Position numbers and translations under genes: made by a program
Part shown: piece after piece, positions 17,988 to 29,600 of the stretch
Position numbering within the stretch: position 1 is the stretch's first letter
Layout of the letters: the number at the start of each line of letters is the position of its first letter
Notes under the pieces: model-generated
Seen by the model: only the letters and a program-made list of their open reading frames with translations
Databases searched by the model: none
What the model was told of the DNA's origin: nothing
Assembly: GCA_016787755.1 (NCBI GenBank)
Contig: JAEUUA010000002.1
Span: 186,001 to 250,000 of the forward strand
Reading direction: 5' to 3'
Source of the DNA: Cyclobacteriaceae bacterium
GTDB taxonomy: Bacteria; Bacteroidota; Bacteroidia; Cytophagales; Cyclobacteriaceae
Length of the DNA stretch: 64,000 nt

Positions 17988-18458
17988 TTAATGGTGATGA
18001 CCACCCGGACCATGCACATGGCCATGAGCAAGTTCATCTTCGGTAGCGTTTCGGATTTCCATCACCTCAACGTTAAAATTTAATTCAACACCGGCAAGGG
18101 GATGGTTGGCATCAACCGTAACTGAGTCGAGACCTATTTTTGTAATCGTAACAACCTGGCCTTGATTTGTTTGGAATTGCATTCCTACATCAATTTTTTG
18201 ATCGCCAAATGCAGCACGTGGAACTTGTTGCATTAACTCATCGCTTTTTACGCCATATCCATTTTCCGGACTTACTTTAATATTGAATTTATCCCCTTTC
18301 GATTTTCCTTCTAATCCGTTTTCCATTCCGGGAATTAGATTTCCATTGCCATGAATATAGACGAGTGGGCTTTTACCTGAACTTGAATCCAGAATAGTAC
18401 CATCATTATCAGTAAGTGTATAATGAATTGAGGCTACTTTGTTTTTGTTAATCTGCAT
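17988..18458 (-). CDS. FKBP-type peptidyl-prolyl isomerase, SlyD-like
   Basis: A prolyl isomerase and chaperone of the SlyD group. With the start at 18458 (MQINKNKVASIHYTL) it has 156 residues, the usual SlyD length. A further 45 in-frame codons extend upstream to 18593 but read like non-coding sequence, so I reject them. Visible features are the FKBP strand LTDNDGTILDSS, the flap insert LIPGMENGLEGKSKGD, ENGYG, and a His-rich metal-binding tail (HGHVHGPGGHHH). The stop codon abuts the stop of the protease gene with no gap, so the two genes converge without a spacer. Confidence 0.92.
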   Translation of the reverse strand: MQINKNKVASIHYTLTDNDGTILDSSSGKSPLVYIHGNGNLIPGMENGLEGKSKGDKFNIKVSPENGYGVKSDELMQQVPRAAFGDQKIDVGMQFQTNQGQVVTITKIGLDSVTVDANHPLAGVELNFNVEVMEIRNATEDELAHGHVHGPGGHHH

Positions 18459-18697
18459 GTGTAATTTTTTAAATAATGAATCGTTAAAATTATGAATACT
18501 ATCTTGTGAAAACAAAGTAAGTGCCATCAAAAAAATGCTGCCATGTAAATACAAGTAAAAGATAAATATGGTCTCTGAAAAATGATAGATCAATGGTAAC
18601 CATGTTGTGTATCACTATTTTCAAGAATGAGTGTTCGCACAATTATTATCTGAACAAGGAAAGGAGATTAAGGAAAACACCGTAAACGTTTTTTTGT

Positions 18698-19030
18698 TTA
18701 TAGGAAGGTGCATCCCCCTTGCTGCATTTGCCCGGAAAGGACTTTCGCTTCCTGAAATTCTTTTAATGCTTGAGTAAGCAATCCCAAGATCCTGTTATCG
18801 CTGCAAATACAAAATATCTTTTTTTACTAACTGTAATTTTATAGGATCTGGCAATTGTTTTAGGAACCTGAATAATAAAACTGATGGCTTAACCTTTTTA
18901 TAACAAATAAGTCGCCATCATAGCTCACCCCGGTGCCATCTATTTTAGATGTGAAATTAAATTGGCCTGGCGAATTTTCTGTTGATTGAGCTGTTCCGCA
19001 AATGGGTTGGATTAGTGCATAAAGTAACAT
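18698..19030 (-). pseudogene. Interrupted gene for a small secreted protein
   Basis: Three protein-like pieces lie end to end on the minus strand but in alternating frames. Piece 1 (18860-19030) starts at ATG with a signal-peptide-like MLLYALIQPICGTAQ and continues with FNFTSKIDGTGVSYDGDLFV to a stop. Piece 2 (about 18795-18875) reads FLKQLPDPIKLQLVKKDILYL in a second frame. Piece 3 (18698 to about 18806) returns to the first frame with LLTQALKEFQEAKV and ends QQGGCTFL. One missing and one extra base would give a continuous protein of about 110 residues. Piece 1 ends just after GGTTCC, where one more T restores the frame. The function is unknown. Compensating indels could be decay or assembly error. 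Confidence 0.5.
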
Positions 19031-19168
19031 TAATAATTTGCGATTGATCGAGGTGTTTGCATGATTGAACGAGCTAAAATTTTATTACCCGGTTTCATCA
19101 CCTTCTATTTCAGTGAGAAAATGTAATTCTAAATTGTAGAAGATGATGCATGATGTGGGGTAAATTTT

Positions 19169-19184
19169 CTACATCCGAATGTAG
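19169..19184. promoter_or_regulatory. Inverted repeat CTACAT-CCGA-ATGTAG
   Basis: A perfect 6-bp inverted repeat with a 4-bp spacer, about 115 bp upstream of the beta-barrel gene at 19298. It has the shape of a dimeric regulator site. No regulator can be assigned, although TGTAGAA-like half sites recur upstream of the histidine kinase at 35937. Confidence 0.35.
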
Positions 19185-19297
19185 TTTTGATAGAATCAAG
19201 GCCAATATTGAATTCGGCATGAATATTCCCTTGCAGTAAGAGAATAACAAACAAGAGAGTCCACTTTTATCCAAATAAAAATTTTAATTAAATAAAT

Positions 19298-19807
19298 ATG
19301 AAGAAGTTAATAGTGTTATGTTTTTTACTGGGTATGGGTCAGTTTGCGTTTGGTCAGTATGCTTTGAACAAAGGTCAATCTCAGTTTAATGCCGGTTTTG
19401 GTTTTTCTTCGTGGGGTGTTCCTGTATATGCAGGTTTTGATGTTGGCGTGCATCGCGATATCTCCCTGGGTGGAGAATTCTCTTACCGCTCTTACTATGA
19501 TAACTATCAAGGCCCTAACAAAAACAGGTACCATCATAGCATTGTAGGTATTGCTGGTAATGGAAACTATCATTTTAATACCTTATTGGATATTCCTACA
19601 AACTGGGACTTTTATGCCGGACTAAACTTGGGTTTTTACTTTTGGAACTCGGATAATGACTACCCGGGTACAAGAAGTTCAGGCTTGGCTCTTGGCGGGC
19701 AAATTGGAGGGCGTTATTATTTCAATAAAAAATTTGGAATAAACCTTGAAGCGGGAGGTGCCAATGCCTTTTCCGGAGGAAAGTTTGGAGTAACTATTAA
19801 ACTGTAA
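19298..19807 (+). CDS. Small outer-membrane beta-barrel protein
   Basis: A protein of 169 residues with a signal peptide (residues 1-19, GQFAFGQ). The mature part is about eight amphipathic strands: FNAGFGFSSWGVPVYAGFDVG, ISLGGEFSYRSYY, then FDFYAGLNLGFYFW-like strands and a C-terminal FGVTIKL. That is the size of an OmpW/OmpX or PorT-like eight-strand barrel. It lies 25 bp upstream of the penicillin-binding protein gene on the same strand and may share its transcript. The role is unknown. Confidence 0.8.
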   Translation: MKKLIVLCFLLGMGQFAFGQYALNKGQSQFNAGFGFSSWGVPVYAGFDVGVHRDISLGGEFSYRSYYDNYQGPNKNRYHHSIVGIAGNGNYHFNTLLDIPTNWDFYAGLNLGFYFWNSDNDYPGTRSSGLALGGQIGGRYYFNKKFGINLEAGGANAFSGGKFGVTIKL

Positions 19808-19832
19808 TAATTCAGGAAGGCAGAATATTGGA

Positions 19833-22184
19833 ATGATCAATTTTTATACCTGGATAAGAGTAAGATTGAACCAATCTTACTCTTATTTAATTTCGTTACC
19901 TGTTATAACCAGCATACTTGTGGTTGCTGGATGGTTTGTTGGTGGTATCCTAACTTTTCTAATCGTTTTATTTCTCTTCACCTGGCTGGGAATTTTTGGA
20001 TCGCTCCCTGACAAACAGGAGTTAATTGATATAAAGAATCCCACAGCCTCAGAAGTTTATAGTGCCGATAGTGTGTTGTTAGGAAGATATTTTTTTCAAG
20101 AACGATCCAATGTATCGTTTAATGATTTTCCTTCTCATGTTATTGATGAGCTTGTCGCTACCGAAGATGTTCGGTTTTATAATCATGATGGAATTGACTT
20201 TCGTAGCTTAGGAAGAGTAGTCATAAAAAGTATTCTGCTTCAGAACAAAGCAGCGGGTGGAGGCAGTACGATCACACAACAGCTTGCCAAGAACTTATTT
20301 CCTCGCAAAAGTTATTGGTTTTTTGAACTTCTTATTAATAAGATGCGCGAGTTAATCATCGCATCGCGCCTAGAGAAAGTATATAATAAAGATTCAATTC
20401 TAACACTCTACTTAAACACGGTATCTTTTGGGGGCAATGCTTTCGGGCTGGAGGCTGCTGCGCAGCGATTTTTTTCTGTCACGACTAAGGATTTAACGAT
20501 TGGTCAAAGTGCTTTGTTAATTGGAATGTTAAAAGCCACCCATGGATATAATCCAAGGGTTTATCCTGAGAAAGCGCTCGTCCGAAGAAATGTTGTGCTG
20601 GCGCAATTTCAAAAATATAAAGAATTAGATCCGGATTTCATTGACTCATTGCAAGCCATCCCGATTGAATTAAAGTATAATAAGATTACACATCACTCAG
20701 GGTTAGCTCCTTACTTTCGGGAGCAGGTTCGGGCCGATGTATTGACGTGGTGCGAGGATTATAATGCTATGCATGAACAGCCTATTAATCTCTATACAAG
20801 TGGATTAAAAATTTATACAACAATTGATTCACGGCTCCAGGTGTATGCCGAACAAGCTATGGAACGGCAAATGAAAAAAATTCAACAAACGTTTCTAGGT
20901 CAATGGAGCAAGAATGAACCCTGGCAGCGGTATCCGGAAATGATTAATGAAGTGGTGGCAAATTCGGATCATTACAAATCCTTGAAACTCACAGGAATGT
21001 CGCATGAAGAGGCATTGATAGAAATGAATAAACCTGCTCTTATGAATCTGTTTACCTGGGAAGGCGAGAAGGAAGTTATTATGAGCCCGATTGATTCAAT
21101 TAAGCACTATTTGAAATTTTTGAATTCGGGATTTCTGGCACTTGATCCGATCACTGGTTCTGTCAAGGCTTGGGTAGGAGGAATCAATCATGAATATTTT
21201 CAATATGACCATGTACGGGAAAGTACCAAGCGACAAGTTGGATCAATTTTCAAACCAATTGTGTATGCTGCTGCTTTGGAGCGAGGAGAGAAACCATGTG
21301 ACTTTACTTCGGCTGAAAAGATTATTTATACCAATATGGAAGATTGGGCGCCTGAAAACACAGAGGATAATTACGGATTGAAATATTCTATGCCCGGTGC
21401 ATTGGCAAAATCGGTAAATACCGTTTCTGTAAGAATAATAGAAGAGGCTGGAATTGAGAATACTGTTTTACTGGCCCATAAAATGGGTGTTAAAAGTAAG
21501 CTAAGCGCAGTTCCGTCTCTTGCGTTGGGCACCGCAGAGATATCTATGATGGAAATGGTTACAGTCTATTCCTGCTTTGCCAATGAAGGGAGAAGGGTGA
21601 AACCATTCTATATTAATTCCATATCGAACCATGAGAATGAGATTTTATCTGAATTTAAATCATCAGAGATCATTCAGGCGTTGAAAAAAGAAAATGCTGA
21701 GTTAATGCTGCATATGTTGAGGCGTGCAGTCAATGAAGGTACCAGTTCAAGCCTACGATCTCAGTTTGGCCTCATGAATGACATCGCAGGCAAAACGGGA
21801 ACTACTCAATCAAACACGGATGGTTGGTTTATTGCCATTACTCCAAAACTTGTTATGGGTGCCTGGGTAGGTGGTGATGATCCGCGAATCAGGTTTAGAT
21901 CTACCAATTTGGGGCAAGGCTCGCGCACAGCGCTACCCATTGTTGGTGAATTTTTAAAATTATGTAATGCTGATAAGAGTTTAAATTTAATAACTCATGC
22001 AAAGTTTCCTGAGTTGACACCCTTTCAAAAGAGAAAAATTGATTGCGATCTATTTAAAACAGATGCAACGCTTGTGGAAAGAATATTTGGTAAAAACAAA
22101 GAAAAGGATAATCGGAAAGAATTTGGTAAGAAGGGAACTGAAAAGAAAGGACTTTTCAAACGCCTATTCGGTAGGCGCGAATAA
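19833..22184 (+). CDS. Class A penicillin-binding protein (PBP1A-type)
   Basis: A bifunctional peptidoglycan synthase of 783 residues. One N-terminal membrane helix (about 22-52) anchors it. The GT51 glycosyltransferase domain (about 75-250) shows the catalytic Glu 111 in EDVRFYNHDG and the GGGSTITQQLAKNLF motif. The transpeptidase domain (about 430-720) has the SxxK nucleophile Ser 471 (GSIFKP), the SVN triad in AKSVNTVS and KTGTT. A Lys/Arg-rich tail ends in RRE. It polymerises glycan strands and cross-links peptides on the periplasmic face. It follows the small barrel gene by 25 bp. Confidence 0.94.
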   Translation: MINFYTWIRVRLNQSYSYLISLPVITSILVVAGWFVGGILTFLIVLFLFTWLGIFGSLPDKQELIDIKNPTASEVYSADSVLLGRYFFQERSNVSFNDFPSHVIDELVATEDVRFYNHDGIDFRSLGRVVIKSILLQNKAAGGGSTITQQLAKNLFPRKSYWFFELLINKMRELIIASRLEKVYNKDSILTLYLNTVSFGGNAFGLEAAAQRFFSVTTKDLTIGQSALLIGMLKATHGYNPRVYPEKALVRRNVVLAQFQKYKELDPDFIDSLQAIPIELKYNKITHHSGLAPYFREQVRADVLTWCEDYNAMHEQPINLYTSGLKIYTTIDSRLQVYAEQAMERQMKKIQQTFLGQWSKNEPWQRYPEMINEVVANSDHYKSLKLTGMSHEEALIEMNKPALMNLFTWEGEKEVIMSPIDSIKHYLKFLNSGFLALDPITGSVKAWVGGINHEYFQYDHVRESTKRQVGSIFKPIVYAAALERGEKPCDFTSAEKIIYTNMEDWAPENTEDNYGLKYSMPGALAKSVNTVSVRIIEEAGIENTVLLAHKMGVKSKLSAVPSLALGTAEISMMEMVTVYSCFANEGRRVKPFYINSISNHENEILSEFKSSEIIQALKKENAELMLHMLRRAVNEGTSSSLRSQFGLMNDIAGKTGTTQSNTDGWFIAITPKLVMGAWVGGDDPRIRFRSTNLGQGSRTALPIVGEFLKLCNADKSLNLITHAKFPELTPFQKRKIDCDLFKTDATLVERIFGKNKEKDNRKEFGKKGTEKKGLFKRLFGRRE

Positions 22185-22359
22185 AGATTGGTTTTAGTTA
22201 ACATAAAGTAATGATGAGGATGAATCTCCACAGATTCAAAGTTAGTTGTGGATAAAATGAGGTCAAAGTCACAATAAAATCAGATTTTGATCCTAATTGG
22301 TCAATACCATATTTGGCACAGAATTCGAAATCAGTAATGGAAATAAAACATAAACCTTT

Positions 22360-23103
22360 ATGAACGCTATTAAAACGTTAGTACTTAGTCTGGGAGTCGC
22401 AGCGGCCATGTTAAGCTGCGATACGAAAGAGAAAGAAAAACTTCAATCTAAAATTGATTCATTATCCGCGGAACTAAATTCAAGTCAGCGGGTAGCAGCA
22501 CAGTTGAAAGAAGTGGATGTGTTGATTGACTCAATAGATTTTAGTCGTAACGTTCTTCGCACAAATGTCGTTGAGGGTACATCATACAACAATTATGCAA
22601 GTCGCTTGAAAGATATCAATAAGCACATTAAGGATACGCAAACGAAAATTGAAGAGCTTGAAAAAACTTCAAAGAAGGTACCGGGTTTAACTTCATCGAT
22701 CAGAAAGCTGAAGAATGATTTGGAGTTGCGCTCGCAGGAAATTGCTGCCCTTCAATTGGAAGTTTCGAAAATGAGAAGTGAAAATAAATCGATGATGACG
22801 GCAATAGCCAGAAAGGATTCCACGTTGATGGCGAAGAATGATGTGATTAAAGTAAAGGAAACCGATATAGCTTCTCTGGAGACTTTAATGAGAGATGCTA
22901 CTGATAAAAATAGAATTGCTATGGCCGATTTGTATTATAAGCAGGCAATGGCATTGGAAGAAGTAGCCGATAGAACAAATTTTGCTCCGCGCAAAAAGAA
23001 GGAAGCTCTTCGCGAAGCAGTTGAGTTATACAAAATATCCTTGTCTCTTGGGAAGGAGGAGGCTCAGGATAAAATAAACACCATCGAAAAAGAGCTTAGT
23101 TAG
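22360..23103 (+). CDS. Coiled-coil lipoprotein
   Basis: A protein of 247 residues with a lipoprotein signal: AAAMLSC places the lipidated Cys at residue 20. The rest is almost entirely predicted coiled coil (heptad-like LQSKIDSLSAELNSS, then RKLKNDLELRSQEIAALQLEV) and ends in a helical repeat DLYYKQAMALEEVADRTNF that resembles one TPR-like hairpin. It is probably a periplasmic-facing outer- or inner-membrane lipoprotein with a structural or scaffold role. It has its own promoter region and terminator. I do not recognise a named family. Confidence 0.8.
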   Translation: MNAIKTLVLSLGVAAAMLSCDTKEKEKLQSKIDSLSAELNSSQRVAAQLKEVDVLIDSIDFSRNVLRTNVVEGTSYNNYASRLKDINKHIKDTQTKIEELEKTSKKVPGLTSSIRKLKNDLELRSQEIAALQLEVSKMRSENKSMMTAIARKDSTLMAKNDVIKVKETDIASLETLMRDATDKNRIAMADLYYKQAMALEEVADRTNFAPRKKKEALREAVELYKISLSLGKEEAQDKINTIEKELS

Positions 23104-23133
23104 TTTGATTAATTTGGAGGTTAGGTAGAGAAG

Positions 23134-23161
23134 GCCCGGCATGTTTGACCGGGCTTTTTTT
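23134..23161 (+). terminator. Intrinsic terminator after the coiled-coil lipoprotein gene
   Basis: GCCCGG (23134-23139) pairs with CCGGGC (23149-23154) and is followed directly by seven T. Confidence 0.9.
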
Positions 23162-23190
23162 GTATCAGCGGTACGTAAAATACAGTAGTC

Positions 23191-23526
23191 ATGGAAAAAG
23201 GAAAAGTATTGATAATAGACGATGAGGTCGATTTCGGGTTTTTGTTGAATGAATTTTTTTCAGAGAAAGGATACCGTGTTTTTGTTGCTCTAACACTTAA
23301 GGAGGGGATGGAAATGCTTAAGAATGAAAGGCCGCAATTTATTTTTCTGGATAATATTTTGCCAGGTGGGTATGGTTGGAGTAAAACGGATTTTATTCAA
23401 ACAAATTACCCTGAAAGTAAATTGAACCTGATTAGCGCTATGGAAGTGCCTCTTACATCCTCTGTTTCGTTCAAAATTTTATATAAACCATATATTAAGG
23501 ATGAACTTGATAAGTTATTCGTTTAA
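23191..23526 (+). CDS. Single-domain response regulator
   Basis: A receiver-only protein of 111 residues with no output domain. The acidic pocket is present (Asp 10, Asp 11), the phosphoacceptor is Asp 54 (IFLDNILPGG), and the conserved Lys is Lys 99 (YKPY). The middle is slightly short and the alpha4 region is unusual (MEVPLTSSVSF) compared with typical 120-residue receivers. It lies 79 bp upstream of the cyclic glucan synthase gene on the same strand and could act on it or on another receiver-sensing protein. Asp 54 and Lys 99 being intact suggests that it can be phosphorylated. Confidence 0.87.
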   Translation: MEKGKVLIIDDEVDFGFLLNEFFSEKGYRVFVALTLKEGMEMLKNERPQFIFLDNILPGGYGWSKTDFIQTNYPESKLNLISAMEVPLTSSVSFKILYKPYIKDELDKLFV

Positions 23527-23605
23527 TTTTCATAAGTTCCACTATATAACTTGTGCACTTACTCTACTGCACGGGTCATATTTTTCAATCCGAATAATTT
23601 AAACT

Positions 23606-26600
23606 ATGAAAGTAAGCGTACCCGCTATTGAGGAGTTGTTATCTCCTTTACTAACCAATATAAAAAAAGACAATTTTACCCGTAAAGAAGTAACGGACAA
23701 TCCGCCCTTTCGGGCAGAACTCTATAGTACTGAACAGATGGAACAACATGCTAAACAATTGGCAATCCAGCATGCTGTAACATTCGATCAATCTACAGAA
23801 CAACTATTAAAACAACTTTCAGATAACCAAAAAGTTTTATTTCATGTAAATGCACTTCTTTTAACCGTAGTTAAAGAGAAAAAAACGATAACCCCAGCTG
23901 CGGAATGGTTGTTGGATAACTTCTATTTGATCGAAGAGCAAATTCGTATTGCAAAAAGGTATTTACCTCGTGGATACAGTAAAGGTCTTCCCAAATTAAC
24001 CAATGGTGTTGCAGCCGGCTTGCCACGTGTATATGCATTAGCCATTGAAATTATCTTACATGGTGATGGTCATATTGATATTCATGGTTTGCAAAGTTTT
24101 ATTGGTGCATATCAAAAAGAAAAGAATCTCACCTTAGGTGAACTTTGGGCCGTTCCGATTATGCTTCGGCTTGCTCTGATAGAAAATCTAAGTCGAGTAG
24201 CTGCGCGAATTGCGGTGGATAGAGCGGATACCGCTTTGGCAAACAAGTGGGCAAAAGTAATTATTGATACCGCTGAGAATAATCCCAAAGATATTGTGCT
24301 AGCGATCGCGGATATGTCGCGATCAAACCCGCCCATGGTAAGTGCATTTGTAGCAGAGTTTGCTCGAAAACTACAATGGAAAGGTGTGGAGCTCACCCTG
24401 CCACTTCATTGGTTAGAGCAACAGCTTTCAGTAACAGAGGATACTATCAATTCCATGGTGCTGACTGAAAATCAGAATCAAGCTTCCAATCAGGTGTCGA
24501 TGAGTAATAGTATCAACAGCTTGCGTTTTCTGGCTAAAACAGATTGGCGAGATTTTGTTGAAAGCATGAGTGCGGTGGAACATGTGTTAAGGACTGATGT
24601 AAATAAGGTATATGAAAACATGGATTTTCATACACGGGATCTATACCGCCATAAAATTGAAATCATAGCTAGAAACAGCACTTTATCGGAAACTGAAGTA
24701 GCACAAATCGCTATTGATCTGGCCAGAAAAAATTATGAAGAAAATGAAACCGATAAAAAAAAGGCACATGTGGGTTATTATTTGCATGATGAAGGAGTTG
24801 GACAAACAGAACAAGCAGCCAAAACCCAGCTCTCATTTATTAAATCCGTAAAGAGAGGCATTAAGCGATCATTACCTGTTTTTTATGGATTGATAGCATT
24901 TCTCTTAACCTTGTTCCTGGGTACAGGTATGCTCATCGAATCCGCCAAAGATATTTCCGTGCTATGGCAAGTGTTGATAGGCGTACTTTCATTTATTAGT
25001 GCCAGTCAATTTGCGTTGGCGATTGCAAATTGGTTAGCCACCCTATGGGTAAAACCAACTCCATTAGCTAAACTAAATTTTTCGAAGGGCATTCCGTTAG
25101 AAAATCGAACACTGGTGATAGTTCCTACACTCCTTGCCAATCCTGCTCAGGTAGAGAAATTAATCGAAGATTTGGAAGTTCGATTTCTCTCGAATCGTGA
25201 TCCAAATCTATTATTTGGGTTGTTAACAGATTTTAGAGATGCCTCTGATCAGAATATGCCTGAAGACGAATCTCTGATTCAATTAGCCCAGAATAAGATT
25301 GAATCATTAAACCGATATTATAACCGATTAACCAATGATGCTTTCTTTCTTTTCCACCGACCTCGTTTATGGAATCAGGTGCAGAATGTATGGATGGGAT
25401 ATGAACGTAAACGCGGAAAACTTTCTGACCTTAATCACCTTATTCGCGGTGAAGGGAAAGAAAAGTTCTCGCTTATTGTAGGTGATGAGGCGATTTATTC
25501 AACTGTAAAATATGTAATAACACTTGATACAGATACGCAGCTTCCGCGCGATGCTGCCTGGAAGCTCGTAGGCCTTATGGCGCATCCACTCAACCATCCC
25601 GTGTATGATGAGAAGAAGAAGAGAGTCGTAGATGGGTATACCATTATCCAACCGCGGGTTGCCATTAGTCTTCATGGAGCAACGCGTTCAGGCTTTACGC
25701 AGCTTCATGAAAATGATTCGGGTATTGACCCGTATACACGAGTAACATCAGATGTGTATCAGGATTTATTTAGCGAAGGATCCTTTATCGGTAAAGGAAT
25801 TTATGAAGTTGATGCATTTGAAAAAGCATTGCGAAATCGCTTTCCTGAAAATAGAATTTTAAGCCATGATTTGCTGGAAGGATCATATGCCCGATGTGGT
25901 TTTTCAAGTGATATTCAGTTTTATGAAGAGTATCCTTCAAGGTATCAGACCGACATTAGTAGAAGGCACCGATGGATACGGGGCGACTGGCAAATTGGAA
26001 ATTGGTTTTTACCCATTATACCAGGACCAGACGGAGGACCAAAGAGAAATCCTATTTCAATGTTATCAAGATGGAAAATTTTTGATAATATCAGACGAAG
26101 CCTAACTCCTATTTCGCATGTTGGTTTATTGATTCTTAGCTGGATAGTCTTACCAAATCCCTGGGTTTTGACAATTGCGATCATAGGAGTTATGTTGATG
26201 CCATCCGCATTAACATCCTTGTGGGGTGCTATCTGGAAGCCCAGGGAAATTGGATTTACGCAACACATTAATAATACCGTTGGCCTTACTTCTAAAAGTA
26301 TTCTTCAGTCGCTATTTGCGATCGTTTGTTTGCCATACGAAGCATTTGTTAATTTGGACGCAATTGTACGCACGTTATGGCGCATTCATATTTCTCGTAA
26401 AAATCTTTTAGAATGGAATCCATCGGGGTTCAGCCATAAAAGAAGCCATGGATTACTGAACACTTATCGTACTATGTGGATTGCCCCTGCTATCGGGGCG
26501 GGGTTGGTCGCGTACTTTATTATTACCGGATCCTTCCTTCAACTTCTTAGTTCAGCACCCTTCTTAGTGATGTGGCTTCTGTCGCCTGCGGTCGTCTCAT

Positions 26601-29600
26601 TTTTAGATAAGCCACTGGTTACTTCAAAATCTGAATTAAAGGAAGATCAAAAAATGTATTTGCATGAACTTGCACGAAAAACATGGTTGTTTTTTGAAAA
26701 CCTTGTTGGGGAAGACGACAATTGGCTTCCGCCCGATAATATTCAACAGTATCCTATTCCTGTAATTGCGCATCGAACGTCTCCGACAAATATCGGATTA
26801 TCCTTGCTCGCTAATTTGTCAGCGTATGATTTTGGTTACTCCACTGTTACGCAACTCATCACGCGCACAACGAATACATTTAACACACTCCAAAAACTGG
26901 ATCGTTATCAAGGTCATTTTTACAATTGGTATGATACTCAAACATTAACGGTACTTAATCCAAGATATGTTTCAACAGTTGACAGTGGTAATCTGGCCGG
27001 TCATCTGCTCACCTTAAGGCAAGGATTGCTTACTATTCAGCATAAAAGAATAATAGAACCTCAAATTATTCAAGGACTTCAGGATACTTTACGAGTAGCT
27101 GCCCATGAGATAACTTCCAATGAAGGTGAACTACAGGCTTCCTTGATGTTATTACATAATTCAATTGAAACTAAAAATTTTCAACTACCAGCTCTAAAAC
27201 TTCATCTTGAACAGATCTTGAAACAATTTCAACAGTTTACAACTTCTGTGTTTATTATGGAAGATACCACGCTTGCAGCGTTTGCTAAGGAGGTACGAAT
27301 GATTCTTGAAGAGTTGATCATTTTTGCTCCTTGGCTATCTGCTCCTATCCCAGAGAAATTTAAAAATTTAGAATTTGTTAATGAAATCCCAACTCTTTCA
27401 GAATTAGCAAGGCAGGACAATGAAGACCAGGAAGAATTGAGGAAACTCTTGGATGGTGAAAATTCAGAGGAAGAAAGACGATGGTTGCTTCAGGTCATTG
27501 AGTCTCTAAAAAACGTAAGTGACTCTGCTCGCACACGGATCACCACGCTAAATACACTGGCAATGCAAACGAGTGAGTTTGCTGAAATGGAGTATGATTT
27601 TTTATATGATAAAACACAACATCTGTTGGCGATTGGCTATCATGTTACAGATCACTCACGTGATGTGAGTTACTATGATTTACTGGCGTCAGAGGCTCGA
27701 CTTAGTTTCTTTGTTGCCATTGCACAAGGAAAAATTCCACAGGAAAGTTGGTTTGCCTTAGGTCGCAGATTAACTACTGTGGGCAATGCTCCGGTTCTTC
27801 TTTCGTGGAGTGGCTCGATGTTCGAATACCTAATGCCAAATTTGGTTATGCCTACCTATGAAAATACGTTGCTTGATGAAATGAACATTGGCACGGTAAA
27901 AAAACAAATTGAATATGGCGAGCAGCAAGGTGTGCCTTGGGGAATTTCAGAATCTTGCTACAATCTTGTGGATGCTCATCTTACTTATCAGTATAGAGCT
28001 TTCGGTGTTCCGGGCCTTGGCTTTAAAAGAGGACTAGGGCAAGATTTGGTGATAGCGCCTTATGCGACAGTTCTTTCTTTGATGGTTGATCCAAAAGCCT
28101 CGTATGATAATTTGGTGAGGATGAAAAAGGAAGGATTTGAAGGAATCTATGGTTTTTATGAAGCTATTGATTATACTCCTAATCGCTTGTTGCGCGGTCA
28201 GAAACATGCCATTATACAAACTTTTATGGCGCATCATCAAGGCATGAGTTTTCTTTCCCTAGCCTATTTGTTACTCAATCAGCCTATGCAAAAAAGGTTT
28301 GAGGCTGATACTCAATTTCAAACAGCTTTATTACTCTTACAAGAACAAGTTCCTAAGGCATCCGGCTTTTATCTTGGAGCTTCGGATCATGAGGATATTA
28401 TTCCAGTTTCTTCAACTTCTGAATTTCGATACATTGAAACGGCACACACGCCCGTTCCTGAAGTGAAAATGCTTTCTAACGGACGGTACTTTGTGATGCT
28501 CACGAATGCGGGGGGTGGCTATAGCCGATGGAGAGAAACAGCAGTTACGCGTTGGCATGAGGATAGTGTACGTGATAATTGGGGTACCTTTTGCTATATT
28601 AAAGACCTTGATAAAAATGAGTATTGGTCAATTGCTCATCAGCCAACGTTAAAAGAGGCGGATCATTATGAAGCTATCTTTTCGCAAGGAAAGGTTGAGT
28701 TCCGCAGAAGAGATGATAAAATAGAAACATATACTGTGGTAGTCGTGTCGCCAGAGGATGATGTGGAAGTAAGACGTATTCAATTAATTAATCATTCTGG
28801 CACCGGACGAAAACTATCGATAACCAGTTATGGTGAGGTAGTGCTCGCTGCTTCTTCCGCGGATGAGTCTCATCCTGCTTTTAGTAATCTTTTTGTTCAA
28901 ACGGAAATCAAGGAGCATCAGCACGCTATTATTTGTACGAGACGACCGCGCTCAAAAGAGGAACGCCCACCCTGGATGTTTCACCTTATGAAAGTAGATG
29001 GCGTGTCAACCAAAGAGGTTTCATATGAAACAGATCGAAGCAGATTTATAGGACGCGGAAATACTTTAATGCATCCGCAGGTATTGAATGACTCCAAACC
29101 ACTTTCCGGTGCGCAGGGTTCAGTATTGGATCCTATTGTTTCCATTCGATACGCATTAACACTTGATGCGGGTGAATCCGTCATCATCGATATGGTGACA
29201 GGCATCGCAGATACCCAGGAGTCAAATCAACACTTGATTGATAAATACCAGGATCGACATTTACGTGATCGTGCATTCGACTTATCCTGGACGCATAGCC
29301 AGGTGTTATTAAGGCAGATCGGAGCAACAGAAGCAGATGCGCAGTTGTATGGAAAACTGGCTAGCTCTATTTTATATCTCAATCCTGCCTTACGTGCTCA
29401 ACCTAGCGTAGTTTTGAGAAATCAACGACAGCAATCATCCTTATGGAGCTATTCGATCTCCGGGGATTTACCAATTGTGTTATTGATTATTTCAGATTCT
29501 GAAAACATTTCAATTGTTAAGCAACTCATTAAGGCCAAGGCATATTGGCAGATGAAAGGCCTGGCTGTTGACCTCGTTATTTTAAATGAAGATTCAGGTG

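Noticed and set aside
18459..18593. In-frame N-terminal extension of the FKBP-type isomerase gene
   Set aside because: The 45 upstream codons are unlike any FKBP start and precede a natural MQINKNK start. The shorter form matches the family length.
19207..19235. GGCATGAATATTCCCTTGCA upstream of the beta-barrel gene as a sigma-54 promoter
   Set aside because: The GG-to-GC spacing is 15 bp, far from the required 10.
22247..22255. TGTGGATAA, a consensus DnaA box; a second copy (TTATCCACA) at 59558-59566
   Set aside because: Isolated single boxes 37 kb apart, with no box cluster, AT-rich unwinding region or replication genes. A 9-base motif is expected by chance at about this rate, so no origin is claimed.
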